From: Rheum nobile
Taxonomy: Eukaryota; Streptophyta; Magnoliopsida; Caryophyllales; Polygonaceae
Reading direction: 5' to 3'
Assembly (NCBI GenBank): GCA_027886185.1
Contig: WOAB01000011.1
Span: forward strand, 11,488,001 to 11,552,000
DNA: 64,000 bases
Shown here: positions 1 through 10,729 of the stretch, one piece after another
Layout: each line of letters starts with the position of its first letter
Numbering within the stretch: the first letter of the stretch is position 1
Translations under genes and position numbers: made by a program
The notes under the pieces: generated by a model
Database searches by the model: none
What the model was told of the DNA's origin: nothing
What the model saw: the letters and a program-made list of their open reading frames with translations, nothing else

Positions 1-1808
1 AAAATACCGGTCATCATTTTCATCAGCATAGTAGCAGTCGGATAGCATATCCACCTAATCTTCATCGAGAATGAGAATGCGCTTAACCACATTTGTAGGA
101 TTAGACAAAGCCAACTACAAGACTCCATGCTCAAGGAGTTCATCTGAAAACCAACGAATACCTCAAGCCATTGCAAATTCTCTCAACCTTGATGCAAATT
201 GGAGACCAATTGTTGGCATAGCTTCCCATACTCATATCTACAATAACAAGTGGTTTGAGTATTAGCCAATTATCAAACCAGACAAAAAATGCAAGGAAAT
301 GGAATGCATATAAAACTATGATACATTAAATCATGGTATCCTGTCACCCTATAATTTAAATCCGGTCACCATGTAACCTAAAATCTAACTGTAATGCACA
401 TAATACTATCTGGAATGCACATAAAACTATGATGGAAAACTAGTATTTTGTTTTAATCAAACAACAAATAACATCACATTTGTTGTTAAGCACCATGATA
501 TTCTGTAAATGCACCACACAAACCAAACAAACATCTTGCATATTCACAATGACCCCATCACCCTATATTCAAACATCCGATCATACTCTGGCATAAAGTA
601 TACAACTATGATGCAAAGAAAACACATATGTTGTTTCACTATAAGTACCACTCCATCCAGACACCACATAACTCAGTAATTCATATTTGAACCATTAAAA
701 ATGCATAATACAAATACCTGAAACACAACTGGCATGCCTTGAATGGAATATGGAATTCTTGGTTGGTTGAAGAGTAGCTTTGCCTTCTCTACTGTTTGCA
801 TCCTTTTGGCCAATGATGTGTTCAATGACTTGTGAAACTCTTCATATGCAACCCTTCTCCATGAGGAATCCCAAAACTTATCCATATTCTGCAACAACTT
901 AACATGCAACGGCTTCACCAGCCTCTTCTTATCCCCTCCCAGCAACAGACCCTCAACTTTCAACAACAGTGCCAACTTTAGTTTGTAATTGTCCAACTCA
1001 CAATGTTTTTTGAATCTGTTGTAAACATCTGGTACTGTTGTCATATGACCATCTGGACTACCAAAAAACCGCTCCATTACCTGCCCGTCACATTTCATAT
1101 CCACAAATGGAATTCCCCCATAATTCAGTCCAGTGATAAGACCGAACTCCTTGATCGAAAACCTCAAGTCTTTTCCTGTCGTCTTGTACCAAGACTCCCA
1201 CTTCTTTTTTGTTTCAAGTTGCTTGAATAGAACTGCATGCAATGTATGTGAAGAAAATGATACCTACTTCAATATTTTCATTACTTTTCCAAACGGGCCA
1301 TCCAAAACCCATTGCCAATCCGTAGGTGTTAACTTGTTTTCAATCTCACGAACAAAGTGCACCCTACAGTTAATGTTATTTCTTCCATGGAATGGCCCCC
1401 CTCCGTAATAATTGTACCTAATTTGCAAACCAAATGAAAAATCTCATAAACAAACAAAGAAATATGCAAATTGAAGCATTTGTGAAGCTTGACATGACAA
1501 AATCTAGAAAACATACATCCCCTTTGAAGCATATGGGTTTTTTCGCCTTCCCCTTTCCCTTTATTGTTTTCGTTGAGGTAGACTTCTCTTTCACTTGTGG
1601 GCTAATCGACCTGCCCTTCCCATATTTTTTTGCCTTCCCTTTTCCCTTTACTGTTTCTCCCTGTTAGAATATTTTTTCCTTTCACTGCAACCTGCACTTC
1701 GTCTCCTCTCTTCTTCTTCTTTCGATCCTGTTTGTCGTCTTCTTTCCTCTTCCTTTTGTCTCCGCTTTTCATTGGGCTTGATTCTTTACCGCCACTCAAC
1801 ACTGCCAT
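1..1808 (-). pseudogene. DUF1985 / Ulp1-like gene, copy 1 (5' part, decayed)
   Basis: This is the N-terminal part of a plant DUF1985 protein of the kind usually joined to a Ulp1 (C48) SUMO-protease domain; the protease end lies left of the window. A lysine-rich first exon starts at 1808. The DUF1985 exon covers about 1422-718, with recognisable stretches such as RFSIKEFGLITGLNYGG and NYKLKLALLLKVEGLLLGG. It ends at a good GT donor after GMPVVFQ. Sequence at 1-250 matches the next exon of copy 2 (43.18-43.42 kb). Lesions: the first exon runs into TAG at 1604-1602; the DUF1985 frame has TAG at 1266-1264; and the acceptor before this exon reads TTGCAA where copy 2 has TTGCAG. Family membership is firm; function is almost certainly lost. 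Confidence 0.75.
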
Positions 1809-1919
1809 TTCTAGGGTTTTTTATGAGGTTCAAACGGGTTTTTACGAGGTATAGAGGTTCAGTTCGGAGGGCAACAATGGAGGGAATCAAAAGAAGTGGA
1901 TGTGTTGAATAAATGAATT

Positions 1920-3700
1920 TACCTTTGTCTGTAAAATACGAAAATAGGAAATTTAGGCATTCATGCAATTTTTTGGACCATTTTACCCTCAATAGATACC
2001 CATGCAAAAAAATATATTAGGTATTAGTTCTAATTCCTAGATTTATGGACTAACGGTGCAATGAAATTACCGTAGATGCCTATTTTTTTGCTAATTCCTC
2101 TTTTTTAATTAACTAAAAAAAATTAAATATCAAAAAAATAAGTCTCCTAAATAAGGTTGCACAAGAATCAAGATTAGTTTCATTGTTAAAAACTGACATT
2201 TCAAAAAAAAAATCCATAATTTGTTTTTAAACTTTAGGAATCAGCATTGTGAATGCTCTTAAAGTCTTAAAGAAGAAAAATGTGTAGTGAAATTGTATGG
2301 TAACCTAATGTGTTTCTTATTGTTGATTTTTTTGTTAACCTTATGAGTTTTTTTTGTTTTTTTAAAGTTAAAAAATTTGGTTTTGGGATTTATGGTTTGT
2401 AAATTTTAGTTGGTAATTTTTAAAACTACAATAACTACGAAATATGTCATATATTGAAGCAATTCTACTAATAATTATGGAAATAAAATTATTTTTTATC
2501 GAAAACTAAAAATTCACAATGTTGCCAAAACGAGCCCAATTTTCATAATATTTTTTTATATTGAGATTTTTTCAATGCACAAGATGGCCAAGAACAATAA
2601 CTCTGAACAAAGATTGATGTAGACTCGTTGTTGTGTCGTGGTACAAGCCATTTGCAAGTAAAAAATCGTGTAAGCCCCTTAAGGTTGGCACAACTCTCTT
2701 TGAATATGTGCACTTCCGATAAAAAAGCAAAGGGATCGATTTAAGCTCAAACTAGTAGAAGGACGAGTTTGCTTTGTTTTTCGAAAGAGAAAGAGCTTCT
2801 TTGTTGTTTTTCATGGAGAAGAGGAGCATCCCCCTTAAGAAGGATAGTTGGCAAGTTAATTTACCCACTAATTGTTGAACTCCTCCGTTACCTACGAAAT
2901 CAAAAGAAAATCCATTGTTGAAATGAGTCAAGGATTATTCCCTAAGTTTTGCAAACTAGAGATTGAATTTAAAACATTTTAGTAAATCTCGGGACTTATG
3001 GAAGAACAATAGATAATGCTTAATTTGTGATAAGTTTGGCCCTTTATCCGGAAAATAAAATAGCAAACCATAAAATGAGACCCAATCCCACCGCACCGCA
3101 CATGCGCACCAATACTGGACCGTACCAGATGGGTTGCAGCGGCGCGCATGTGGGGTTCTCTTTTCTCACACTTCATTATTATTACAACAAGTGGCCACAA
3201 TATATAAGGAGGTTTATTTACCTCTAAACTTTCAATGTGGGATGACTCAAAAGCCAAAAACCCATTTCCCCATGTTGAGTACAAACAAGCATTAATTGAG
3301 TTATGTTTCACCTACATTCTTACACTAATGCGAAGTTTTACACTGCTCCGAGTTTTGTAGGCTTAGTTCTTAAGAACTTGCATCGATCTTTTGATTTGAA
3401 GCGGAACTTTAGTGAACTTAAGTATATTCTCAATTCAATAGAGAGAATGAATTCTTAAACTATTTGATCTGATTAGAAAACATAATTCGAGAACACACGC
3501 TTCACCTTGTTCCCATACAACCCTACAATTGAGTTCTCACAACGTGAGTCTCACTATACTTGGGATACTCATCAGTAGACTCAAAGGACTTCTCAAGTAT
3601 GATTTTAAAAAGGATGTTCCTTTTTGTACTTACGTAGGTCACTTCATCAAGTCTATCTCTTATAGACCATCCTTTCAAGGACAATGAAGTCATTAAGAAA
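1920..3700. other. AT-rich intergenic DNA, no gene recognised
   Basis: Long A and T runs and no ORF resembling a known protein on either strand. Around 3200-3260 a TATATAAGG string is followed by CAATGTGGGA, an arrangement often seen in promoters of plant LTRs, but I could not find a paired repeat or element borders. Confidence 0.4.
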
Positions 3701-6240
3701 ATTAAATGTTCAACCACTTTTCTTTACTCATTGTTCCCCATAAAAATGTGTGTAAGATTACATGTCACACATGTTTCAACCCCATTCCTCTCAATTATTC
3801 CAATATTATTTTCTTGTTTAATCCTTTAGTTAAAGGATCAATAAGATTCCTTTTAGTCCTTATGAACTCCAGAGTGATTACACCATTTAATATAAGGTGT
3901 CTCACAACTTCATGTCTAATCTGAATGTGCCTTTTCTTTCCATTATAGGCACTACTCTTTGCTACTCCAGTAGCTGCTTCAAAATCACAATGTAAAGATA
4001 TGAGAGGTAGTGGCCTCCCCCACAATGGGATGTCAGCCATTAGACTTCTCAACTGTTCCACCTCTTGGCATGCTAAGTCAATAGCCACAAACTCTACTCC
4101 GTAGTAGATCTAGCTATTATGTTCTATTTTGCAGACTTCTAAGAAATAGTTGCACAATATAAAGTAAACACATATTCAGTGGTAGAATTTAATTCTTCAT
4201 TATGAGATACTCAATTAGCATCACAATGACCCTGTAGAACTGTAAGAAATTTCATATTATGTAATCTCCAATTCATATTACCTCTCAAGTACTTTAATAA
4301 TTGTTTAAGGGCATTCGAATGTTCATTACATATATTATGGATATACTGACTTAATCTTCTAACAACATACACTATACCAGGTCGAGTATAATTCATTAAG
4401 AACATCACACCTTATGTGTTTGTCCTAGAGCTCGCTACCTAGAGGTTGTTGCATGTATATTTCTTCATCTAACTCGCCATTCAAAAATGATTTTCTCACT
4501 TTGATCTGGTATACTAGTAAGTTATGAGAAGACGCTAAGGCTAGAAAAGCACGAATAGTAGCAATTTTAGTCACGTGTGAGTTAAGTGTCAAAATGATCA
4601 ATACCATATTTTTTAGTAAACCTGATGATAACAAGTATGGTCTTGTATCTTTTTCTATAGCCATCAATTATGAATTTCTTCTTGAAAATCCATTTACATC
4701 CAATGGCCTTTTTACCTCTAGGCAAGTCAACTATTTCCCTTGTATTAGATATGATCGAATCTAATTCATTATTAATAGCATCTTTCTAGAAACTAGCATC
4801 AATAGAGTTATAGCCTTTTTCATATGTTTTAGGATATTCTTCAATCATACGAATGCAAATCATAGACTCAAATAATATATTTGTTTCTAAGTTATATTAA
4901 AAAGGATGTCACACAATCACAACCAAAGCTAATTTAAGTTATCTGCCTTTTACTCATTCTCGGTTGAATAGAATCATGAGAATTATTGCATGCATAGGAC
5001 TTAGATATAGATGGAGGAATAGTAGGAACATTCACATTACTAATTTTCAGAGGACCAACATGCTCAAAGAATTTTGCATCACGATATTCACATATAGTTT
5101 GATCAATTAAGCCCGTGAATTTGTAAGCTGAACTACTACCAGCATAACCTATGAACACACAAGCAAAATTCCTTGGTCCAATAGTTCCACGTTTAAACAC
5201 GAGAAATGCAACTTTAGCTAGACACCCCCACACTTTCAGATATGACAAGTGAGGTGTGTAGCCATTACATAATTTATAAGAAGTTACATCAAGCATTTGA
5301 TGAGGCGTTCGGTTCAAAACATTATTAGCAGACAAAACAACTTCACACCACATATAATCAAGTAAACAAGAACTAATGAACATGACATTCATCATTTCCT
5401 GTAATGTTTGAGTTTTCCTCTCAACTATACCATTTTGTTGAGGTGTATAAGGGGTTGTAGTTTCATTTATAATTCCATTTTCTTCACAAAATCTTAAGAC
5501 AATCAGTCACATATTCATCACCTCTATCAAATCTAAATTTACCATTTAATTTATTTTCTACTTTTGCCTTATAAACCAAAAAAGTTCTTTCAGCCTTATC
5601 TTTACATCGATGTAGATACACTTTCAACCTTATCCTTTATTTACTTATATTTCAAAATCATCCATTTAAGAATGTATTAAATCAAGCAATTCTTATTTAC
5701 TTTCATTTACTTGTTTAAAAGGTTTCATGGTGAATTTGACCTCAATACATACATTCCATTTGTTATGGTTATCCTTGTTCAGATTATGAATCAAACCAGA
5801 TATATGCAATCGGTCAATGGAATTCACACTCAGATGTCTTAATCTAGCATGTCATAGATCAATAGACTCAATCAAGTGAGCAAACGTAGATGCAATTTTA
5901 GTAATCTCAGCACCAACACATTCAAGCATGAAAAGACCATTGATTGCCATAAATCCCATCGCAACAAATTTCCTATTTTTACTACTGATTACTTTTCCTC
6001 CATTAAATAGGAGTCTAAGGCCATCTTTAATCATTAATGATGACATGCAATTATTCCTTATAGTGATCGGGTCACCAAGGCCGTTAGATCACGTGTTTTC
6101 TCACCAGAACTCAACTCTGACACAACCCCATTCAGCTCCACCTTGGAGAAACTTTTCTTGGTGTCATAGTCCAGCAAAAGACAAATCCAATGGTCTCTCA
6201 ACACCCCTACATCCAGGCAACTCTAGTGATACCATGTGCC
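3700..6240 (-). mobile_element. Ty1/Copia retrotransposon remnant (pol, gag largely lost)
   Basis: Read on the minus strand, pieces of Copia pol lie in the expected order. A gag-pre-integrase-like segment is at 6046-5852 (LLFNGGKVISSKN). The integrase core is at about 5550-5400, with the motif TPYTPQQNGIVERK, and the integrase C-terminal region is at 5395-4934 (YLKVWGCLAKV). A reverse transcriptase fragment is at 4667-4425 (SFLNGELDEEIYMQQP), the RT/RNase H junction at 4408-4211, and the RNase H end at 4088-3795 (HIQIRHEVVRHLI, LIDPLTKGL). Stops and frameshifts separate the pieces. A primer-binding-like TGGTATCA sits at 6238-6231, so gag is mostly deleted if this is the real 5' end. I found no matching LTR pair. 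Confidence 0.8.
6225..6238 (-). other. possible Copia primer-binding site
   Basis: On the minus strand the sequence reads TGGTATCACTAGAG, close to the plant initiator-Met tRNA primer site TGGTATCAGAGC. It is preceded by CA, as expected at an LTR end. It lies just upstream of the Copia pol remnant in the matching orientation. Weak, because the paired LTR was not found. Confidence 0.35.
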
Positions 6241-6484
6241 CTCTTGCGCACACACATTTGGCACCCCGGTGACTTGTGCCAAAAGCTATCCAATTGTTTT
6301 TTTACTCATACAAATCGATTAATTCATATTCTAGAATTATTTTTATGGGTTTATTACTTAGCTTTGAATGGGTCGAGTCATCGGCTTGTGATGAGATGGG
6401 CCATTCTCTAGTTGTCATTTACGCATGACCAAGTTTTTTAGTACTTAAACACATTTTTCCTTCAATGAAAAGTACATTTAAAAT

Positions 6485-7617
6485 TATTAGACAAACTTTC
6501 TAGGTTTTCTTGAATTATTTCGACCCAAAATATTCAAGTGTTCAATTTTCTTGTTCTCTTACGCGAGTGATTCAAGTGTGAGAAATTCTCCCGCACAAAG
6601 TTGAATTTTCTTGCATTCAAATATGAGGATCTCATCTATATCCTTGGATTAGACATTCCACAAAGTTTCAAGTAACATGGATAAGGTTTGTTGATTGATT
6701 TGTCAAACCCTAACTCGTGACCGAACTAATTGGCCCACTAGACGAGCGTTTGGTTCACGAATTATTCGTCCGAGCGAACCTTCGAATTTTGGAACAAAAT
6801 ATGGAAAAATTATTTTGCACACAATCATAAGATCCTCTGAAAAAATTTGGTTTCGATTAGAGAATAAACGCCTAGTCACATTCAAAACCCTAGTTGAGTG
6901 TCGGTGATAGCTTGCCCAAGACATCGTCTAGTTAGTGTTCTGCGCCACTTTTGGAGAAACAGTTGGTGAACTAAAGCCAAATTTTGATACTGAATTTTGT
7001 AAATCTGAAATACATATTTGAAAAAGGAAGAAACAAAGAACGAAGCTTGTTAAAGAGGGACCTGAACGCAACGTGAACAAGGCTTTTCATGTATCAACGT
7101 GAATGAGACTTTGCAGTACATCAAAATCATACAAAGTTGTTAGGGAATATTATCAAGCAAACCTGTGTAGGTTTTCTTATGTTATCTTGACCCAAGACTA
7201 TCAATTATTCCTTGTTCTTGAAATCCATCGTCTTTGTTAAGCGTGCGAAATCTCGTCGCACAAAGTTGAATTTTCCTCCATCAAAGTATGGGGGATCTCA
7301 TATATACCCTTGAAGTATAAATTCCAAAAAGTTTCAAGTGATTTTAAGAAGGTTTGCCTAGTCTTTGCCAAACCCTAAGTTGTGACCGAACTGCTCGGCC
7401 TTGTCGACGAGCGCTTGGTTAAGGAATTATATGTCCGAGCAAACCTTCAAAGTTTTTCAAAAAACCTGAATATATTCTTACTAACACAATCACAATATCC
7501 TCTTCAAAATTTGGTGTCATTTGGAGACGAAATGGCTAGTCAAATTCATAACCTTAGTTGAGCGTCGGTGACCCCTTGTGCACATGAACGCAAGAAAAAA
7601 AAGATTTTCACGTATCA
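6485..7617 (+). repeat. tandem pair of LTR-like repeats
   Basis: Two diverged direct copies lie head to tail, about 6485-7096 and 7138-7617. Shared blocks include CGCACAAAGTTGAATTTTC, an ATCTCAT..ATATCCTTG/ATATACCCTTG stretch, and a TGACCGAACT...GACGAGCG...TCCGAGC stretch. Both end in GTATCA. The second copy is followed two bases later by TGGTATCAGAT, a tRNA-Met-type primer-binding site in plus orientation. I read them as two LTRs or LTR fragments of one plus-strand retrotransposon family brought together by recombination. No coding sequence for that element is visible nearby. Confidence 0.5.
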
Positions 7618-7619
7618 AG

Positions 7620-7631
7620 TGGTATCAGATT
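7620..7631 (+). other. possible primer-binding site next to LTR-like repeat
   Basis: TGGTATCAGATT begins two bases after the CA end of the second LTR-like repeat. It matches the first ten bases of the plant initiator-Met tRNA primer site. Confidence 0.5.
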
Positions 7632-7639
7632 ACCGGTGT

Positions 7640-8150
7640 TGATGGCAATTTTTTCTCTTTTTTATAAACTTGTTCAATGTTAAATTTATCAGCAATTTCC
7701 TTTTGCTTCCTTTCCCCTTACATTTGCCACCAAAGTTGCCCCTTTTACCCCGAAAGTGACCACTTTTGCCACCCGCCACCACTCTGCAACAAATCCAGCA
7801 CCACCCTTGAAACAACCACCATTCTAAACATAATGCATATCCTTGAAACATATCCAAAAACCAAACCATTTAGACCTTGTTTTCCCACCCAAATCCCATA
7901 ACGTAACAACCTAGATTTCGCACAAGATCTTCAATTTGTGTGATTTCGACCTTCACACCAATTATTCCACAATATTTTTAATCCAATATTCCTTACTTTG
8001 ACAACTTATCAGTTGGTTAAAATTTTGTGATTTTAGGAGCACCAAAGCATATTGCTTATCCCCCAACCAAACGAAGATCTAGCAAAATATTGTGTGCATC
8101 TTTCTTATCTTTTTTTATTAGCTCAATTCATGATTGCTTTTAATGAAGGG
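7640..8150. other. intergenic, no gene recognised
   Basis: Pyrimidine-rich stretches with short uninformative frames on both strands. Nothing resembles a gag protein, although this is where the interior of the preceding LTR element would be expected. Confidence 0.35.
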
Positions 8151-8154
8151 AAAA

Positions 8155-8815
8155 TATCTTATGCGGATCTAACAGGAGGAGATGAGTGAGGATGACGCAC
8201 AACTGTCGGATCGCAAGGAGAGGACGACCCAGATCGGGCGTGTCACTAAACAGGGAAAATTCGTAAAATTCAGAAAAAACTCGGCCGTGTCAAAGTTTAT
8301 GAAAAAATGGATTCTTGTACACACAATACACATTTGTGCGCATATTAAATAAATTGTTGTGTGCATATGAAATACACTAATGTGTGCATGTGAAATGCAC
8401 TATCATGCGCATGTATAAAAACTAATACGTTCATATGGAATAAACAATGTGTGCATATGAAAATACTATCGTGTGCACGTGAAATAACCTATATGTGCAT
8501 ATGTTTGCATATGAAATCTACGAATATAACCTATGTTCATATGAAAATGACCTATGTGTGCAAATGAAAACAACCTATGTATGTATACGAAATAACATGG
8601 GTGCATATGTATAAAAACCCATGGAAATAACCTATGTGTCCATATAAAAATGATCGGTTTGTGCACATAAAAATAACTTATGTGTGCATGTGAAACAACG
8701 TATATGTGCATATGAAACAACGTACATATACGACGTCCGTTTTCTTGATCCAACGGCCCACGGTCGTCCTCACTCCTCTCCTGCGCACCCGTCCTGATAT
8801 GATCCCAACCCTTTT
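8155..8815. mobile_element. small inverted-repeat element with minisatellite core
   Basis: The ends are roughly 50-60 bp imperfect inverted repeats. The left end (about 8165-8225), reverse-complemented, contains GTCATCCTCACTCATCTCC; the right end (about 8745-8805) contains GTCGTCCTCACTCCTCTCC in the corresponding place. Both are flanked by CTTG/ATCC motifs. The middle (about 8320-8720) is a degenerate array around a GTGTGCATATGAAA unit. No ORF is credible. This looks like a non-autonomous DNA transposon with tandem repeats between its ends; I could not identify target duplications or the superfamily. Confidence 0.5.
8330..8720. repeat. minisatellite, GTGCATATGAAA-type units
   Basis: At least a dozen degenerate units of about 20-30 bp, each with a core close to TGTGCATATGAAAT followed by AACCTATG or a variant. 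Confidence 0.7.
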
Positions 8816-8819
8816 GTTA

Positions 8820-9870
8820 ATTGCACATATCAAATTGCTAGTTTTGCATGCTAATTTGGCTTTCACTTGCTCCCCACTTTTTGGTTTTCTTCCTTGCCTT
8901 CCTCTCACCCTTCTTTTCTTGCATAGTAAGTTTACAACTTATTTATGTATGTGTGTTCGTTTAGAGTAAAAAAAATACATTCTTGGTGTCTTCATATACA
9001 CACCAATCTCATACAAAGAAAATTAATAACCAAAGGCTTTGCTATTTATTACAATTCTCGATGTTCAAGCTACATTAGAATTCTGAAAAAAGAAATCGAT
9101 CGTCGTTGGAACAGAGAACTTCAAGAGGATGACAAAATTTGTGTTTTATTTTGTCACACCACCCAACCACTGACTTGTGTTACGTTGATCGGAATTACTC
9201 TGATATTATGGACTCACCGGAATCAACTCATAGCTATCTCTTTCTTCTGGTATTTATTTCATTGTGAGTCATTTCTCCTTTCCTATGATGCTTGTCAGCA
9301 CTTACTTTCCACTTGTTTCTATTTATTGTGCGCATGCACCCGCATGCTTTCCATGTGGTATTAGAGAAAGACACAAGTGGCTCTGTTGTCTGCCACTATC
9401 TCCTAGTCATGCCCTCAACACGCTATGTCCATTTAAGAACAAGGAAAATTTCTCTAGGCTTTTCATCAAGGCGTGTTCATACTGTTACCTAACAGTACAT
9501 ATGGATAGGGTACACCAACGTACTACTAGAAGATCTTTAAGCCTTGGTGACAAACTCTGACGTCTTGCACACTATTGACTAGATTGTGGCATTTAACCAA
9601 TTTATTAATTGACTGATCACCACCAGTGCACTTTGGTTATTAGTGCGCTTTGTCTATTAAAATGCATGCTTTGCACTCGTCACATCCCCTTGATTGGGAA
9701 GATTGTTAATTGACGAAGATTTGAATCATTAATGAGGAGATTCTAGTATCTTTCATAACTGGTGATCAACTTGTAGCGATACCTTGGTTCATTTCTATGA
9801 TGACTTAGCAATTTATTTTTTGAAAACAAATGGGTAGGTTACGATTTTTAGTCTCATAAGCTTATTGGGC
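8820..9870. other. intergenic, no gene recognised
   Basis: An open frame of 139 codons runs from 8945 to 9364 but shows no recognisable motif and has low-complexity hydrophobic composition. I treat it as chance. Confidence 0.3.
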
Positions 9871-9908
9871 CTTTATGGAATATGGGTCCCAAGATATTGC
9901 CTCTGAGG

Positions 9909-9917
9909 TTTATAAAA
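9909..9917 (+). promoter_or_regulatory. TATA-like box
   Basis: The string TTTATAAAAGAG is followed by pyrimidine-rich, leader-like DNA and, about 560 bp downstream, by the small ORF at 10472. It could be the promoter of an LTR or a decayed gene. Confidence 0.3.
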
Positions 9918-10471
9918 GAGGAAAGTTGGGAAGGAATTGAAGCGTATCAAACACGCTCTTCCCAAACACTTGACGTTTCTTCTTCCCTCTGTTATATTCC
10001 AGAATTCGGATATTTTTCCGCCGACTTTTTCATTTTCCGACACCCTCGTTTCTGTCGAAGTAAGTTTATCTTTTTTTTTTCTTTTCTCTGTAATTCTATG
10101 GATTTTGATTTCATCTTTCATCTCCCACCATGAACTGTTTCTTGAAATTGGGAGAAGAAGAGAGAAAAAAAAGGTTGTTAGAATGTAACCAGGAAGTCAT
10201 GCTTTACATGGTTTAGTTGTCGTCGGTGTAAAGGGGGGCAATTCACTTTATTAGAAACCGAATAGTCAGTAGTTTTTCATTTTTTTGGTTTTTGAAACTT
10301 TGACCTTTGAGTTAACCCGTTTACATTTGATTTTCCCGCCCGAGAGTCTATACCGCCTTTGATTCTTTCTCAAATCTTGGAGCCTTTTTTACTTGTCCCT
10401 AGTTTCATTCCTTAAGTCATTCGACTTGATCTTTTTTCAAGGACTTGCCCATAAATTTCTAACCAATAAAC

Positions 10472-10609
10472 ATGAGCGAGATGGATTCAAGGAGCAATTC
10501 TAACTACATAGGTGAGGATCGCGTTGCTAAAAGGGGGTCTAGTTTCTTTGAGGGTGGTAGTGAGGAAGAACCCCTTGGCTCATCAAACAGTAGTGAATCT
10601 TTGTTATAG
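10472..10609 (+). CDS. small hypothetical ORF (45 aa), serine-rich
   Basis: Starts ATGAGCGAGATGGATTC and encodes a serine- and glutamate-rich peptide beginning MSEMDSRSNSN, ending at TAG 10607-10609. A possible TATA box and leader lie upstream. Acidic, serine-rich starts like this occur in some plant retroelement ORFs, but I recognise no domain. It points away from the Gypsy pol remnant that follows on the other strand. Possibly a truncated ORF rather than a gene. Confidence 0.25.
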   Translation: MSEMDSRSNSNYIGEDRVAKRGSSFFEGGSEEEPLGSSNSSESLL

Positions 10610-10729
10610 CATTGACTCTTGACACGTTGTTAGGATGACTACCAATCCACCACTTAGAGTGAATAATCCGGGTAGGGGAGCAGCTCAGGCAGCGGATCTC
10701 CTCTGGAGTATATCCTCTCTAACACCATT

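Noticed and set aside
8945..9364. 139-codon plus-strand ORF
   Set aside because: No motif, unlikely composition and no flanking gene signals.
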